Source: Plectrocnemia conspersa
Lineage: Eukaryota > Arthropoda > Insecta > Trichoptera > Polycentropodidae
Assembly (NCBI GenBank): GCA_009617715.1
Contig: VTFK01000325.1
Location: 62,001 to 126,000 of the forward strand
Length of the DNA stretch: 64,000 nt
Direction of reading: 5' to 3'
Positions 37,630-50,570 of the stretch are shown here, piece by piece. Under the pieces are notes generated by a model. The model made no database searches. It was given only the letters and a program-made list of their open reading frames with translations, and was not told the DNA's origin. Position numbers and translations under genes: made by a program. Each line of letters opens with the position of its first letter. The stretch's first letter is position 1.

Positions 37630-37896
37630 TATGTGTGTTCTGGGTATGTGCCGCCCAGAGCGTTCCTAAATACTTGCCCCCCCCCCACATACATTTTTTG
37701 CAGGGTCATAAAATCAGCATTTCTTAAAATAATAAATTGGTTATTATTAAGATCGTGTTATTCGTGGATTTATATATGTTTTCGTGCATTCAGGGTTCAG
37801 AACCACACTAGACGATCCCATCGCGAATATGCCGCCCCCAAGCAAGTGCCGCCCGGGGTGGTCCGCCCCCTACGCCTCACCATATCTACGCCACTG
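37630..37896. mobile_element. hAT-type MITE, older copy
   Basis: Shares with the MITE at 52688-52924 the block TTTCTTAAAATAATAAATTG and about 90 nearly identical bases from TTCAGGGTT to CCGCCCCCTACGCC. The right end reads ATCTACGCCACTG. The left terminal repeat has decayed, and no target duplication can be defined. A C-run at about 37677-37687 is present. The plus-strand frame across it is accidental. Confidence 0.85.
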
Positions 37897-39240
37897 TCTT
37901 TAACCAAAGATTCTAAGAAAAAAAAATATTTTAAAACACATTTTTAAAAGATACATTGCACTTTTGTGAACGGTTTCAGAAAAAAACATTGAAGCAATTT
38001 TATTTGCTATATAAGTGTGACGTGAATAATTTTGCTCTATTTGATATTGTGGATCATTTAAGTAAAATGGCTTATGATCTAAATAACAGATTTTGAGATT
38101 AAGCCGAAATTGCTTTTCCACATTTGATAACCCAACCGAATTAAGAATTGTTTAAACATTTAATTATGATAAGGAACATATTGGTTTTTGAAGAGTTAAA
38201 GTAGGGGTTGTTTTTGAAGATACTTTAACGGTCCTCTCCATATTTTATATGAATAACATGTTTTTTGTTTTAAGAAATAAATTGTGATTTTTAAGATGCT
38301 TTGGTGAGGCATGGCCAAAAAAATATGAGAAGCATTATAAACATATGCGCTTAACGCTATTTTAATTATCAATTTACTGGTTATTAATTATCAGATTCTG
38401 GCTAAGTGGTACTCTGTGACACTTGAATGTATCAGCGAAGCAAAGAAGGTACATAAGAGGCAAGAACTCGAAAGGATGTCACATTGTTTATCAGAAGATA
38501 GCGTATCTTTTACAGTGGTGGCTTTAGTAATTTAGGTCATGGATCTTTTAACAAGGTTTTAAAATTACATTGTCAGTTAAATTTTTTTTACTATGAATAT
38601 TATTTTATTATTATATAATACAAACGTATCAAATTATGTAATGTAATATATTGTATAAATTCAGCGTTTGTCAAAGCGAGGTTCTCGTCGTACGATCCTT
38701 ACATTTTCTGGTATAAACCGTTAATTAATTTCAGACCAGGCGATACAAAGGTTATAGGGCAAAGGGTTTCTGCTGTATAGGGATAATATACGCCATGTTT
38801 AGCGAAATTGAGATGCGAATCCTGGAGCTATCGGGAAATCAATACATAAAACGTATTACGTTGAAAATTCACTAATATACTTTTACCTAAAATTCAAAGT
38901 TCATTAGATTAAGAACAACGTCGTATTTGTAGCAGTAGTAACAAAAAATATATTTTTTTATCCTATAAATTGTATTGGTTACATTTAGTGGTACTTCGTT
39001 TTAGTAGTATAGTGTTCTATTGACTTTATTTTTTAGCCCAGTCACTTCTCTGCATTCTTTCTCGTTTTTCAGTGTTTTTAAGCTCCAATCGTTTTTGTGC
39101 CTCCCTTATATTGCTCTTCATTTATAGCGTAATTATTAAACAAACTTTGTGATTATTTATTATTATTTAAAAATAATAATATTAAAAAACCCAGATTTGA
39201 CAAGCGCTTATCTACAAGACATATACTTGGTTGTATGTGT
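37897..39240. other. AT-rich stretch with a modest island
   Basis: 38680-38870 is slightly GC-richer. No coding content. Confidence 0.35.
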
Positions 39241-39560
39241 GAGTTTTGGCTAATTGCTTGTAATACGCCTAGAGGTATTAAAAGTGATTAATTTGCGAGG
39301 GTCCCGACACGCATGACGTCCCGGGACAAAGGTCTCTCGGCGTCTCGGGAACAAAGCCCGAGACAGGATTAGGCAACACGCTCGCTAATAGAAGCAAAGT
39401 AAACTGATATCCTTCATCACCTGGTGTGATGCAATGTGTCTGAGATACTTTCGCCTGGACACTGATGTTTGCTTAAAGCTTCAACCTGGAAATGTTGAAT
39501 GATTGTCGGCAAACACTTGTGTAAAGCACCAAAAGGGATTTCGTTTGTATATATGCAAAT
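39241..39560. promoter_or_regulatory. GC-richer island with clustered GTCYCGG sites
   Basis: Within 39301-39364 there are GTCCCG, the palindrome GTCCCGGGAC (39318-39327), GTCTCTCGG, and an 8-bp hairpin GTCTCGGG/CCCGAGAC (39342-39364). A CRE-like TGACGTC lies at 39314. Repeated half-sites in both orientations suggest protein binding. No factor is identified. Confidence 0.4.
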
Positions 39561-39867
39561 ATTTATTTATAATAAATTACAATCTTAAGCAATTACTGAT
39601 TACAAATTATTTATACAGATAGCTTTTCAACTGAAAATTTATGTGATGTGTTCTTAAATACGGTATACAAAAAAAGTCTATAACAAAAATTTAGCAATTC
39701 TTTACTTGGCCGCTTGCCATTTATTTTTAAAATAAATTACAGATAGTGTTGTAAATACCATATAAATGTTATCTAACTAATTCTTAATCCTAATATATAA
39801 GTATTTTGATAATAAGTACAGTAATTAAAAAGCTTTATTGTAAAGCATAAGCTGTAGTGCTTGCACT
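39561..39867. other. AT-rich spacer
   Basis: Nothing recognised. Confidence 0.35.
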
Positions 39868-40873
39868 ACACTCTCTGGAAGTGGTCCGAACCGAAGTTCA
39901 ACTGAAGTCGGCCGAGGTCGCCGACTTCCGTGAATGACGTCCGCACGGCGGCTGCTGTCACGTACAGCTGGCATATTTGCGCGCGCTCAAAAAATGTGCC
40001 AAATAATCGCAATTTTTAAATTGTCATTTTATTAAAATTACGCTACTGATATTTATAAAAGTTTGTGTGGGCACACACCAATACAATATCAGTGATAACT
40101 TTTCGATCGTAAATATTCAATTTTCGCAAAATCTTTGTCTGCTTTTTAAAAATGCCATAAGGCATAAAAATGATACTTCAGAATACGAACACTACGTCTG
40201 TAACAATCCTAGAATTTGTCATAAGAATTCGTTATGGTGTGACATTAATGTAAACCGATCTAGGAAAATACATAAGGATATTTAAAACGATTTTTTTACA
40301 AAATTAAGTATAACTAATTATTTTTAAATTATTATATTTTATATGAAAAAAAATATAATCCCAATATCTGTTAAAAGAATATACTATCAGAAATTTAATT
40401 AATTCCTTTTGGTGCTCTAAAATATTCAAAGATGTCACTAAGAGTCTGTTGAAGTCCCCGATAAACATGTGGTATTATAACTTGACCACGTGACTACGAT
40501 GCAGCGCTCGACGTGCGTGTTGACCATAGGACGCTTACGCGCATACTGAAATTGAACCGAGTTACTCGTTCTATCTCAGTTTTCGAAAAACCATATCATT
40601 ATGTCTCTCACTGTTGTCACTTAACACGCGAGAGAGCGAAAGGGCAAGTAGCTCACTGCTCGTGCTCGAAAGAGCAGCTCTGACTTTGATTCCTTTGACT
40701 TTAGTCCGTTTGCCGACAATTTTGGAAGCGCACGAAGCTGGCCAAGTCGACTGACTCGGACAACTTTCGAGAGATTTTAGAGCGGGCAGAACCGAGCTTG
40801 ACCGAAGTAACCCCGAAGTAACCCACTATATTATCCGTCCTTGGCCAACCTTGGCCAACTTCCAGAGAGTGTA
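39868..40873. mobile_element. unclassified DNA element with terminal inverted repeats
   Basis: The left end CACTACACTCTCTGGAAGT is repeated inverted at the right end (ACTTCCAGAGAGTGTAATG), with one mismatch over 19 bp. TGCA on both sides is a possible 4-bp target duplication, but this is uncertain. Both ends are GC-rich (39868-39990 and 40440-40873) around an AT-rich centre. A 72-codon plus frame in the centre (40067-40285) includes EYEHYVCNNPRICHKNSLWC. It is Cys/His-bearing and may be a transposase scrap, but I do not recognise it. Confidence 0.6.
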
Positions 40874-41390
40874 ATGCAGGCATAAGAAGCTTTTTAAATA
40901 ATTAGTATGTAATAAAATAAAGACAATGTACTGTTTTTATTACTGTCTTGGAAAATAAAAATTCAACGTGATTTTTATATTATATAGTCTTGCTACAACA
41001 TAATCATATTCATAGAATTTTAATATCTATAATCATGCTTCCTTTTTTTTATTGTATTTTTTTATACACATGTTTATTACAAAACTAAAAATATAAACAT
41101 TACAATTAAATACAAGTAGCTGGTTTATAACCATTCTCTAGTTTACAAGATAAATTGTGTCTAATAGTAATTCAATCTTTTCTAACAAAAAAGGGCATAT
41201 ATATTCTTAGTAGAGAAAATGCATATATTTAATATATGTATTAGGACATTTTAAAAAAAAGATTAAAAACAGTATTATCATCAGTGAGATGTCAAACTAT
41301 AATCTAAAAATGATAAGGCAGCAATGAATCAATTTTTCTTAAAATTATTCATTCTTAAAGAAACTTCAATATCTTAAATGTTTTTACAAA
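40874..41390. other. AT-rich spacer
   Basis: Nothing recognised. Confidence 0.35.
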
Positions 41391-43690
41391 TTTATTTATT
41401 TATTTATTTTAATAATTTATTTTGCTTAATAGCTAATCTTTATATCTAAAAAATTTAGTAAACATATATAAAAATATATAAAAAATACATAACAGAAAGA
41501 AAAAATGAAAATATACAATAATAAAGTCTTAATATTATAATTTATTTCTATATGTACGAAGGTGTTTTTTTATTCCATTTATGAAACCCGTTATATTTTT
41601 GCTGTTTCGGATTTCTCTTGGAAGACTATTATATAAATCAAAACCTCCGTACATAATTCCCCTAGCCGTACTCGTTTTCTTATACTTAATTTTCTTTAAA
41701 TTTTCTCTATTTCTAGTATTATATTTATGTACATCTTTATTTCTTATTAAATACTTATTAAAATATTTTGGTAATATATTATTTTCTAACTTATATATAA
41801 ATACTAAAACATTCATACTCAATATTTCTTGAACATTCAACCATTCTAATCTATCAATCATACTTTTACAATTAGTTAATCTATTTTTATTTAAAATTAC
41901 TCTCATTGCCCTATTTTGTAATTTTTGCAACATTTGTTTATCTAATTTATTTAACATATTTATTAGTGTTGCACAATAATTAAAATGGGGCAATATTATA
42001 CTATTATAAATTATTTTTTTTGTATTTATACTTAATATATTTCTTAATCTAAATAATAAACCTATTTTTTTACTAATTTTTTTTAATATGTAATTACAAT
42101 GTTCTTTAAAATTTAATTTTCTATCAACAATTACTCCTAAATATTTTATATTATCCACTATTTCTATACTAGAGTTATTTATTACTATTTTGGTACTATT
42201 ATCTAACACATTTTTATAATTAATAAACATACATTTAGTTTTATTCTCATTTAATTTAAGTACATTATTCTTTAACCATATTTCTAATATACTTAATTCA
42301 TTATTTAAATTACTTACAATTTCTTTAATGTTATCACCTATGCAATTCATTAATGTGTCATCCGCAAATAGATGAATTTTACATTTTTTCACGTTATTAA
42401 CTATATCATTAATATACAAAACAAATAACAATGGTCCCAATTTAGACCCTTGTGGTACTCCATAAGACACTAATTTCTCTTCAGAATATACATTATTTAT
42501 TTTAACTTTTTTTTTGTTTTCTTTTATATAAGTAATTATTAAACCATCTTAAAACTATATCACTTATACCTATACTCTCCAATTTCTTTAACATTATTTT
42601 TCTCTCTATTGTTTCGAAGGCTCTCTTGAAATCCAAGAAAACTGCTCCAATGACTTTGTTTGTATCCTTAGCCAACAGCCAATCATTTATCACTACTTGT
42701 AATGCAGTTTCAGTGGAATGCTTTTCTCTGAATTCCGATTGTTGTTCACATATTATGTTTTGAGAAGTAATAAATTTCTTTAATTGTTTGATTACTACTT
42801 CTTCTATTATTTTTTCTATACACGGTAGCATGTTGATTGGTCTCATTTCTTCAACTTTTTTACAATTTTTTATTTTAGGTATAGGTACAATAGTAGCAAT
42901 CTTTAAATTTTCAGGCATTTCTCCTAAGGAGAGTGCTTTATTTAATAAATAATTTAATTTAGTTCCTATTATTTCCCATGTTTCTTTAATTATATTTATA
43001 TCTAGTTCATCAGTACTAGTTCCTTTTTTAAATTTACATATTATGTTATGAATTTCATCTAATGATACTGATTTAAATTTACTAAATTTTACAATTATTG
43101 CTTTATTATTATATTGTACTAAATTACTAATCCTTGGTATTTAATTCACAATTTCTTCTATGCTCTCAATGTAATATGTATTCATTTTTTCTGCTATTAT
43201 ATAAGGATCTTGATATATATTTCCATTAATTTCCATTTTTATTATGTCGTTTTGCTGAGTTAGATTAATTAATTGTTTTATTGATTTCCACATCTTATTT
43301 GGATCATTTTGTATTTCATCTATTAATTTTTCATACCATTTCTTTTTAGCCATTCTTAATACTTTGACTGCCATATTTCTACATTGTGTGTATGTTTTCC
43401 ATTTTTTATTAAAGACTTTATATTCTATTTGTTCTGTTTTTAATATTTGAAAAATTTTGTATGACTCATCTCTTTTCTTTATAGCATTTTTAACTTCATC
43501 ATTAAACCACGGTTTTGGGTTGTAACGATATTCCTTTTTAAAATTATATTGACTTTTTGTTTTACAATCTACTCTCTCCATATTATCTACATTCCAGTTA
43601 CATTTTTGTAATTCTAATCTAAAATATAAAATATAAAATACACAATAAATGGTTATATATATTAATACACATGTATTTTTGATCAATATA
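41391..43690 (-). mobile_element. CR1-like non-LTR retrotransposon, copy 2, longer
   Basis: Same family as 4745-6113, with an AAAT-type 3' tail (41391-41420). It extends about 0.9 kb further 5' than copy 1, into the linker between endonuclease and RT, then stops near 43620-43690. The apurinic endonuclease and any ORF1 are missing, so it is also 5'-truncated. Confidence 0.88.
41535..43686 (-). pseudogene. reverse transcriptase pseudogene of LINE copy 2
   Basis: The linker domain (NPKPWFNDEVKNAIKKRDESY) runs from 43600. An in-frame TAA follows EEIVN at 43141-43143. The same frame then resumes through KKGTSTDELDINIIKETW and MPENLKIATIVPIPK, RT motif HSTETAL and LDFKRAFETIE. A T-run expansion near 42505-42514 shifts the frame, and the rest reads YGVPQGSKLGPLL, HLFADDTLM and the C-terminal domain ending YRNKL. 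Two lesions only, so it is younger or better preserved than copy 1, but inactive. Confidence 0.9.
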
Positions 43691-44440
43691 AGAGCTTTTT
43701 TGTAAAAAAAAATACTATTGAATTAATATTTACAATTATTATTAATTGTATATTTTTTGTGAAATATTATTTAAATAATACACTCCTGCTCCTGATTATT
43801 GAAATTGTATGGTGTTTGACTAGCAAAGTCTGAAACTCAAAGTTCTGAGTCATGATTGAATCATGGTAGTCACAAAAAGTGTACTTATACTATCTTTAAT
43901 ATGTTGAAATATTTTCTCAAACTTCTTTCATTTTTTTCTCTATCGGCTTAAAAATCAGCTATGATGAATGAGCAATATTTAAGTGGATTTCGTGAATTAT
44001 AAATAAATTTATTGTAGCTACATATATTTTTGATACATGTGTTTCTAAAATGGTATCATTAGAAAGTATACAATTTGCACTTTTAAGTTTAATAATAAGC
44101 TGTGAATATTTGTAAATCAAAATTAATAAAATATGCAATGGTTATATTATATTATATATAATAATATATTTTAAATAATGTATTGTTCTCGGCAATACTT
44201 GTTATATTAAACAAGAGAGATATTGACATTAAAAGGAATACATATTGTTAATGAATATGTTAGTATATTATTAATTCAGAGAAGTCTCTCAATATTTCCA
44301 GCTACGTTCATTTGTAATAGAACCTTCCTCAAACATACATGTCGAATAACAGGATGCCTTTTTCCTATAGCGATTGTATGTTTCATTCACTCATATAATA
44401 TTCACGTATACATGAGATATAAAAAATGAAAATGAAAACA
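43691..44440. other. AT-rich non-coding stretch
   Basis: Nothing recognised. A 68-codon frame at 44223-44429 has no recognisable feature. Confidence 0.35.
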
Positions 44441-45090
44441 AACGATATAGGTTTTCATCGACATTTATAACAATACATCTGACGTATATATCACGGCGCT
44501 CATTGCTACGTGACCGATAAGTGTTACGTAACATTGGCCATTTCACGTTGATTCACATACACACATATCGCGGATCGGGCAATAATTTACACAAATCGAT
44601 ATGAAGCGAGCGAAACGATGATTTTATGGATATAATAAATTACTCGTTTCGGACAATGGCCGGAAAAATCTGTACGGATGCAGAGAAATACGTCAGAAGG
44701 AGGACAGACAAAAGGTGGGATGAGGTGGGTGGCGGATATTAGGGATCAAATCGATGATATATTTTATTTATTTATTTTGTAAATATACGTGAGCAGACTA
44801 TAGGCTTAACACCGATGAGTTCTGTACACTTAGATTTAGGATTCAATAATACAACATATTATATGTACACAACAAAGAAATATAAAAATAATTATATTAT
44901 GCAGATGAACGTATTCTTGAGTTAAACACTAGATATATTAATTAATATTTACTTAGTGTATCATTTACATAATAAGTTTGATTTGCTTTGGATATTATAT
45001 ATATAGTATATTTAATTATATAAATTTTCCTTAGATATCGGCTTGTGAATATTGTTAATTTAAATGTTATTTTCTGATTGGATCAACCTG
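44441..45090. other. GC-richer island (to 44760) then AT-rich DNA
   Basis: 44441-44760 has CG-containing words and no coding frame. It ends in a TTTA simple run (44761-44778) that may be the tail of another LINE scrap. Confidence 0.35.
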
Positions 45091-46304
45091 TATAAGGTAT
45101 GTAATCCGTAAGACCTCTTAGACCCTGCGGTCAGGCTCTTGTTTACGCTTTTGTTAGCATAATGGCCGATGGGAGACTAAGGAATTTCAATATTTCAATA
45201 TATAAAGGTGAGATTATGCGGGTCAATGTGAATTTGCATCGAATGCGGAAGGTATCCAATTTTACTTTTTAAAAGCGATGCAAATATATAAACACAAATT
45301 TCAATATAAAACTTGACGATTATCATAATTGATTTTTGGCAGTGTATAAATTAACTGGGAGTGCACATTAAATATTTTAATTAAACCCATCTATTACGTT
45401 TCGATTGTCCGACAATAAATATCACGATTAAAATCGACGCATTGTACAATATTGCCGCCAGTTGTAAATAACATTTTACGGCAGGTATCATTACAGTGGT
45501 TATGTCTGGACTATAATAAAAATGCAAATAAATATCACTAAAAGTGATTAGGTTTCAATTGCGATATTCATACGATGATAAACCCGCTAATGAAATAAAT
45601 TGTTGAAATGATGAAAGTGACTTTGCAGCGTATAATTTGTGACCATGGCTGGAGCATCGCATCCGAAATATAAAAAGAAAGTAACCGAAAATCGCGATGA
45701 ATCCCGAGATTTCAAATATTATATATATCAAATCATATCTAATGCCTTTTCAATATCTAATATTAACACACCGCTGTTTTTTTTAATTATATTTTTATTG
45801 TATTATATTATTTATTTAACATTAATTAACGTTTTTGGAATACAGCCAGGTTAATTTTCTTTTGACATACCATATAATATTTTTCATTGTTGTAAATTTA
45901 ATTTGTTATTAATGGAAATACGAATAATAACCGCAAGGCTAAGAGTAATCACCGCACGATGCTTTTTACGTTTGCATAGGATCGTTTCCCCGTACCCCAG
46001 TTTAATTTCAATCTAGTTAGAGCTTGAACATTAAACTCGTTTCTCTACAAGGCCGACATCCAAATGGAAATTGCGCAATGCCGCGTTTGCGGTCCGAACA
46101 ATCATAATCTATTTTCAATGGGCCCGAAGATCAAAGGTCCGGGTGCTGAGGGGGTTTTGGAGCAAAACGAGTGTTTGCTCTCGAAACCCCGGTTTATAAT
46201 TAAGCGTCGGGATATTTCTCGCCGGTTGGCGTTTACGATGTGTGCAAAGCTAATTAAGTCATCGCCTTGCGGCAAGTAAGTTATCGCCGGGCAAATTGCG
46301 TTCG

Positions 46305-46327
46305 TTCTCTCTCTCTCTCTCTCTCTC
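46305..46327. repeat. (CT)n microsatellite, about 11 units
   Basis: An uninterrupted CT run in a GC-richer island. On the minus strand it is GAGAGA, the binding sequence of GAGA factor (Trithorax-like) in insects. Confidence 0.95.
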
Positions 46328-46396
46328 GCTCTATCGTTCGCTCGCGGGTTCAGAGAAATATCGCAGGGCGAATAGCGATAATCGCTGGTAGGATTT

Positions 46397-46410
46397 TCGC
46401 CACGTGGCGA
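46397..46410. promoter_or_regulatory. TCGCCACGTGGCGA palindromic E-box
   Basis: A 14-bp perfect palindrome centred on CACGTG, 70 bp from the CT run. Candidate bHLH dimer site. Confidence 0.5.
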
Positions 46411-46487
46411 CGAAAACACCTAAGGTTACGCGTAAACGCTAGGGTAAACTAGGCTCTAAACGTTTTCAATTTGAGATTGAAAATGAT

Positions 46488-46640
46488 CTTATAGACAAAT
46501 AGGAAAATGCATCACTGAATTATGTTTATTATTACTAGAAATACGGTAGCGAATACAGTTAAAAATATACCGATTTAAGACTGCGATTAAATAAAAATAT
46601 TATCGTTGATTGCTAATGGACTATGCGATAGAAAAACTTG
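46488..46640 (+). repeat. direct repeat, left copy
   Basis: Matches 48660-48795 in several blocks: AGACAAATAG, a CTGCGATT word, and TTGATTGCTAATGGACTATG with CGATA following. The copies are about 2.17 kb apart and well diverged. Confidence 0.65.
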
Positions 46641-47880
46641 ACCATCACTAGTTTCAAACAAAAAACAATAAACATTACACATTAAATAAACCTCTTTTAA
46701 AGCATTTTTACATTTCTTAACTGTTGCAATTTTGCTCTGAATGATTCACAAATAACGTGTCCAGCCAAATACCTCTATATACAAAGCTTACGATTGTCGT
46801 AAGATATTTTAATTCTAAGCACAGTGATTTAAATCGTAATAGTCACGTTTTTTGCAGCTTGTGTAACCCAGAAACAGTAAAGTTGGATATTGCTATAACA
46901 AAATGCAATATATATATTTAATAAACTATATCATAAGACCACAACCTAGTAATATTATCATTTTAAACCAAAGTAACAGTAAACCTATAGAATATTATCT
47001 GATTCTCTTAAGTACATCAAAGAATCTATGCCAGATATATAAAATTAAAAAAATCGTCTCTAAGCATCATGATAATACTTTATAAATTATTGTTTAAATA
47101 AAGACAATATGTCAAAAATTATATTTAAAAAAAAAACAACAATATTAAAAAAATCATTACTTATTTATTATTATGGTAAACTATCGCTGGCAGTTAATAG
47201 AGTTAAAGACTAGATTACTGTTATTATATTTTCTTAAAAATATGATGTAAGTATCATCACTTTCTACGATTTTTCTCAATTAAAAAGTAAATAATTTAAT
47301 TTGTATTATTAATTTTATTATTCTTTCAAAATATTTACTAATTTACGACAAATAGGCGTTATGAAATATTTGTTTTGATGCTCAGAATTATTTTGAATGT
47401 TGTTTTCTTTTTTTCTGTTAAAAACATAAAAATATAAAACAAAGCTCGCTCTGTGAGAAAATTAAAAGAAAATTGAATATATTAAATAGAGTGCCGCTGA
47501 GAAGATATGACGATGCTTTAGAATTTAATATGGAAATTTAAGAAGGGAAATCCTTCCTCGTCATATTACGGTTGTGAGGCTGGCATTGACTTTTATTTAG
47601 AAAATTTCAAATCTAAAAAAGTTAGCATTATATTAAACGAAATTGAGGGTATAGGTAAAAAAATAATTTATAGTACATAAAATAAAATTATCGCACCAGT
47701 TAAATAATCAATTAAGAGAATATAAGAGTTATTATGCATGTAAAATATAATTTAATTATTTTATGGTATTTAGTTTAAAGTATTAAAAATATTTTAGGTT
47801 CACCCTATATACTTATGAACATATTAAGGTGTAGTACACAGTGTAGAATTCTCAAGCATCCTGTATATGTTCGCTAGCAA
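46641..47880. other. AT-rich non-coding stretch
   Basis: Nothing recognised. Confidence 0.4.
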
Positions 47881-47889
47881 AATCTAATT

Positions 47890-48600
47890 TTTTGCCAAAT
47901 GGTGACAATTTTGAAAGCCTAAACATTCGTAACTCAGTAGGTTTAAATTTTACCGAGAAGATCGCTACATATGAAACGTTTAGAGACCACAACTTCATCG
48001 AAATAAAATATAAAAAAATAGTTTTTTGCTTCAAAACAAGCAATGTATCAAATCGATCGGACCCCCATACGAGCCATTTTGAAATTTGCAAAAGAGTTAA
48101 CGCTCTAAATTTTTTTGTTTTGACGATTAAGTATTGAATTTTTAGTATGCTATAGAATTATTAGGCACCCCCTTATTATTTGTTATGAAAAAATAATATA
48201 AAATTTGATATTAAAATGGCGGGCAATTTAAAAATTAAAAGTGTCATAACTTCGCGAAATGAAATCTTACTGTAAAGTGTTTTACACAAAAAGGGTTTAG
48301 AAGTTCAATCTGCATTAACAAAAATATTTTTTTTCTTAAAAACAAGTTTTATGGTAAATTGACCGGACTCCCATACGAGCTTTTATGCGACTTGGAATAT
48401 ATTTAACGCTAATATTTCGTTCCTTTTAAAAATTAAGATCTAATTTTTTGATAAAAAATAGAGCTTTTGAATACCCTTATGATACTGTTTAAAAAATATT
48501 ATATTTAAAAAAAAAAGTTTTTTGCTCCGAAACAAGGTTAGTGCTATGAGTCGATCGGCCCGCCATACAAAGACTTGCAATATAGATAATTAATATCTTT
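47890..48600. repeat. three degenerate tandem units
   Basis: A module of A-run, AGTTTTTTGCT, AAACAAG and a CGATCGG-CCCATACGAGC-type end occurs near 48010-48075, 48320-48385 and 48500-48570. CCCATACGAGC is identical in the first two. The open frames on both strands at 47852-48137 cover the first unit and show no known domain. It looks like an old locally amplified repeat of unknown type. Confidence 0.55.
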
Positions 48601-48659
48601 TTTTTTAATCTGTGTAATATTTTATTATAAAGATTTTAGTTGGACAGGTGATTTTGCTA

Positions 48660-48795
48660 TATTTCAGACAAATAGAAAAATGTATCTTATTGTTAATAAT
48701 GCAGTAGAAAATAAAGCTGTAAATATACTATTTTTTGGCTGCGATTTATTTAAAACATTATCCTTGATTGCTAATAGACTACGCGATAAAAAAAT
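48660..48795 (+). repeat. direct repeat, right copy
   Basis: Partner of 46488-46640. It contains TTGATTGCTAATAGACTACG followed by CGATA. Confidence 0.65.
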
Positions 48796-49320
48796 TGTAT
48801 AAACACACACTATGTTAATATATGGATTGTACTACTATTGATCTGTGTTATTAACTAACAGTTTTAATACTACAAAAATAGAAAAAATATTTTGTTTTGT
48901 GAATAGAATCTGAATTATTTACTTCTTCGACGAGAACTTTCAAAGCCTTTTACAACATTTAAATGATGATTTTTATGAGATATGAGTAAATTAGAGCTTT
49001 CTTTGATCGAAAAAAATTACAAAAATACTTTTTTTGGTATAGGGATATTGTTATTTAAAACATAATAATTTCCTTTTAATACATTGCTTTCTACAATATA
49101 TTTTAAAATATGTTTCAATGTGTTTGTTACAAATAATAAAAAATGGTTTAATTTATTTTTTCACAACAATATTTATTTTTAAATTTCTTTAAACATATTG
49201 TGTAATATACTTATGCTTATTATAAATTCATAACTATTAACTGTAATTTATGTTAGTTACTGTAGTTATAGAGCCATGAACTGGGTCAATATACATATGT
49301 TTTGCATTATTTATCTTAAT
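48796..49320. other. AT-rich non-coding stretch
   Basis: Nothing recognised. It leads into the LINE fragment. Confidence 0.35.
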
Positions 49321-49578
49321 AATTGTGGATCTACCACCAGTAATAATATTTTTTAATTGCAAGTCATTCATAATAAAGCTATAAAAATAATATATAATGC
49401 ACCTTTTTATACCAATCAATTCAAGTATCATCAATTAAAGAACACTGTCATTTTAATAACAGAAAATATTATAAAAATATTTCGAAAAACCACACTAGAC
49501 CATTACTATCGTGTATCAGTCGCTATGATAAAAATAACCTTAAATTTAAAAACACAAAAATATGGCAAAACACACTAG
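49321..49578 (+). pseudogene. jockey-like LINE reverse transcriptase C-terminal fragment
   Basis: The plus-strand frame reads GSTTSNNIF, a TAA at 49354, then LQVIHNKAIKIIYNAPFY. The latter is the conserved block after the RT domain of jockey-group elements (usual pattern LQ-QNK-LR-I-NAPWY). No catalytic motif or tail is present. It is a different family from the CR1-like copies. Confidence 0.7.
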
Positions 49579-50570
49579 CCCATTAACATAACACACTTTA
49601 AAGGCTAAAGACAATATAGTAATGGTTTGAGATCTTCAGTGAAATGTACTTAAATTATTACCTAATTAATCGTATTTTTTTATAATTTTTTTTTCGTTAA
49701 ATTTGAAATAAGTGTTATTTTTTCTTTTCCTTAAATTATAACAATTCAATTTTTATTTTTATTCTTATTTTTTTAATAAATTATAGTTAATTAGAAATTG
49801 TAAACATGAAAATGCTTATAAATTAGTGACTGTCAAGTATTATATAAATAATTATTAAAAAAAAAACTATCATTAACAATAAATTAACGTATAATCAAAA
49901 ATGCACTGTTTATGTGACAGTTAAATGCATTGGTAACAATATAACATTTGCATGACTATATGTGTACTTTTTTAAGAGCATTTTTCATTTGCATCATAAT
50001 ATAAATGAGTATTATATATATTTAAAAAAAAACAATATTATACTTAATTAAATGCCAATATATTATATGTTTTATATACTTCAATAAATAAATATATTAA
50101 TGACGTCAAGCATTACCATATTTTTATAATAAAAGTCAATTAAGATAATGTTTAAAGAAAATTCAATATAACCACTTTATTTTGCATGCACAATTTTTTA
50201 CCTAACGATAAGCTATAATACTATATAAAACTCTATTAAATTAAAAGTGATATTTTTCATATGATATACTATACCTTTGAATTTATTATGTAGCTAATAA
50301 AAAAACTGCGCGCGTTGGATGCTAAAAAAGAATGTAGACATGATTTACATTACGTTCTAATTCATAAACAGGTCATAAATATTTTGTTACGTAAATAAAT
50401 GTATTTTTTACAATTTTTAAAGATAATTTTTAAAAATATCGATAAAAATTAAGTAATTTTCATTGAAATATAGTTTAAAAAATTTCGTCAGGTTTTTGCT
50501 TCACTGAAAAATTATTTAAACACGCTTAAAAAATCCCTATCCTATCTACGAATTGCACGAAAATATTTTT
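49579..50570. other. AT-rich non-coding stretch
   Basis: Nothing recognised. Confidence 0.4.

Larger units (their letters stand above)
45091..46470. other. large compound GC-richer island
   Basis: The densest stretch (45960-46450) holds a CT microsatellite and a CCACGTGG palindrome. Overlapping frames on both strands (46064-46452) reflect a lack of stops in GC-richer DNA rather than genes. The composition, GAGA-type repeats and E-box suggest an enhancer or Polycomb-type element. This is inference. Confidence 0.4.

Noticed and set aside
37633..37947. 104-codon plus frame
   Set aside because: It lies in the MITE and its counterpart in the 52.7-kb copy is a similar accident of the repeat sequence, not a gene.
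46064..46452. Overlapping open frames on both strands
   Set aside because: Long frames appear on both strands at once in GC-richer DNA, where stop codons are rarer. No domain, start context or splice sites.
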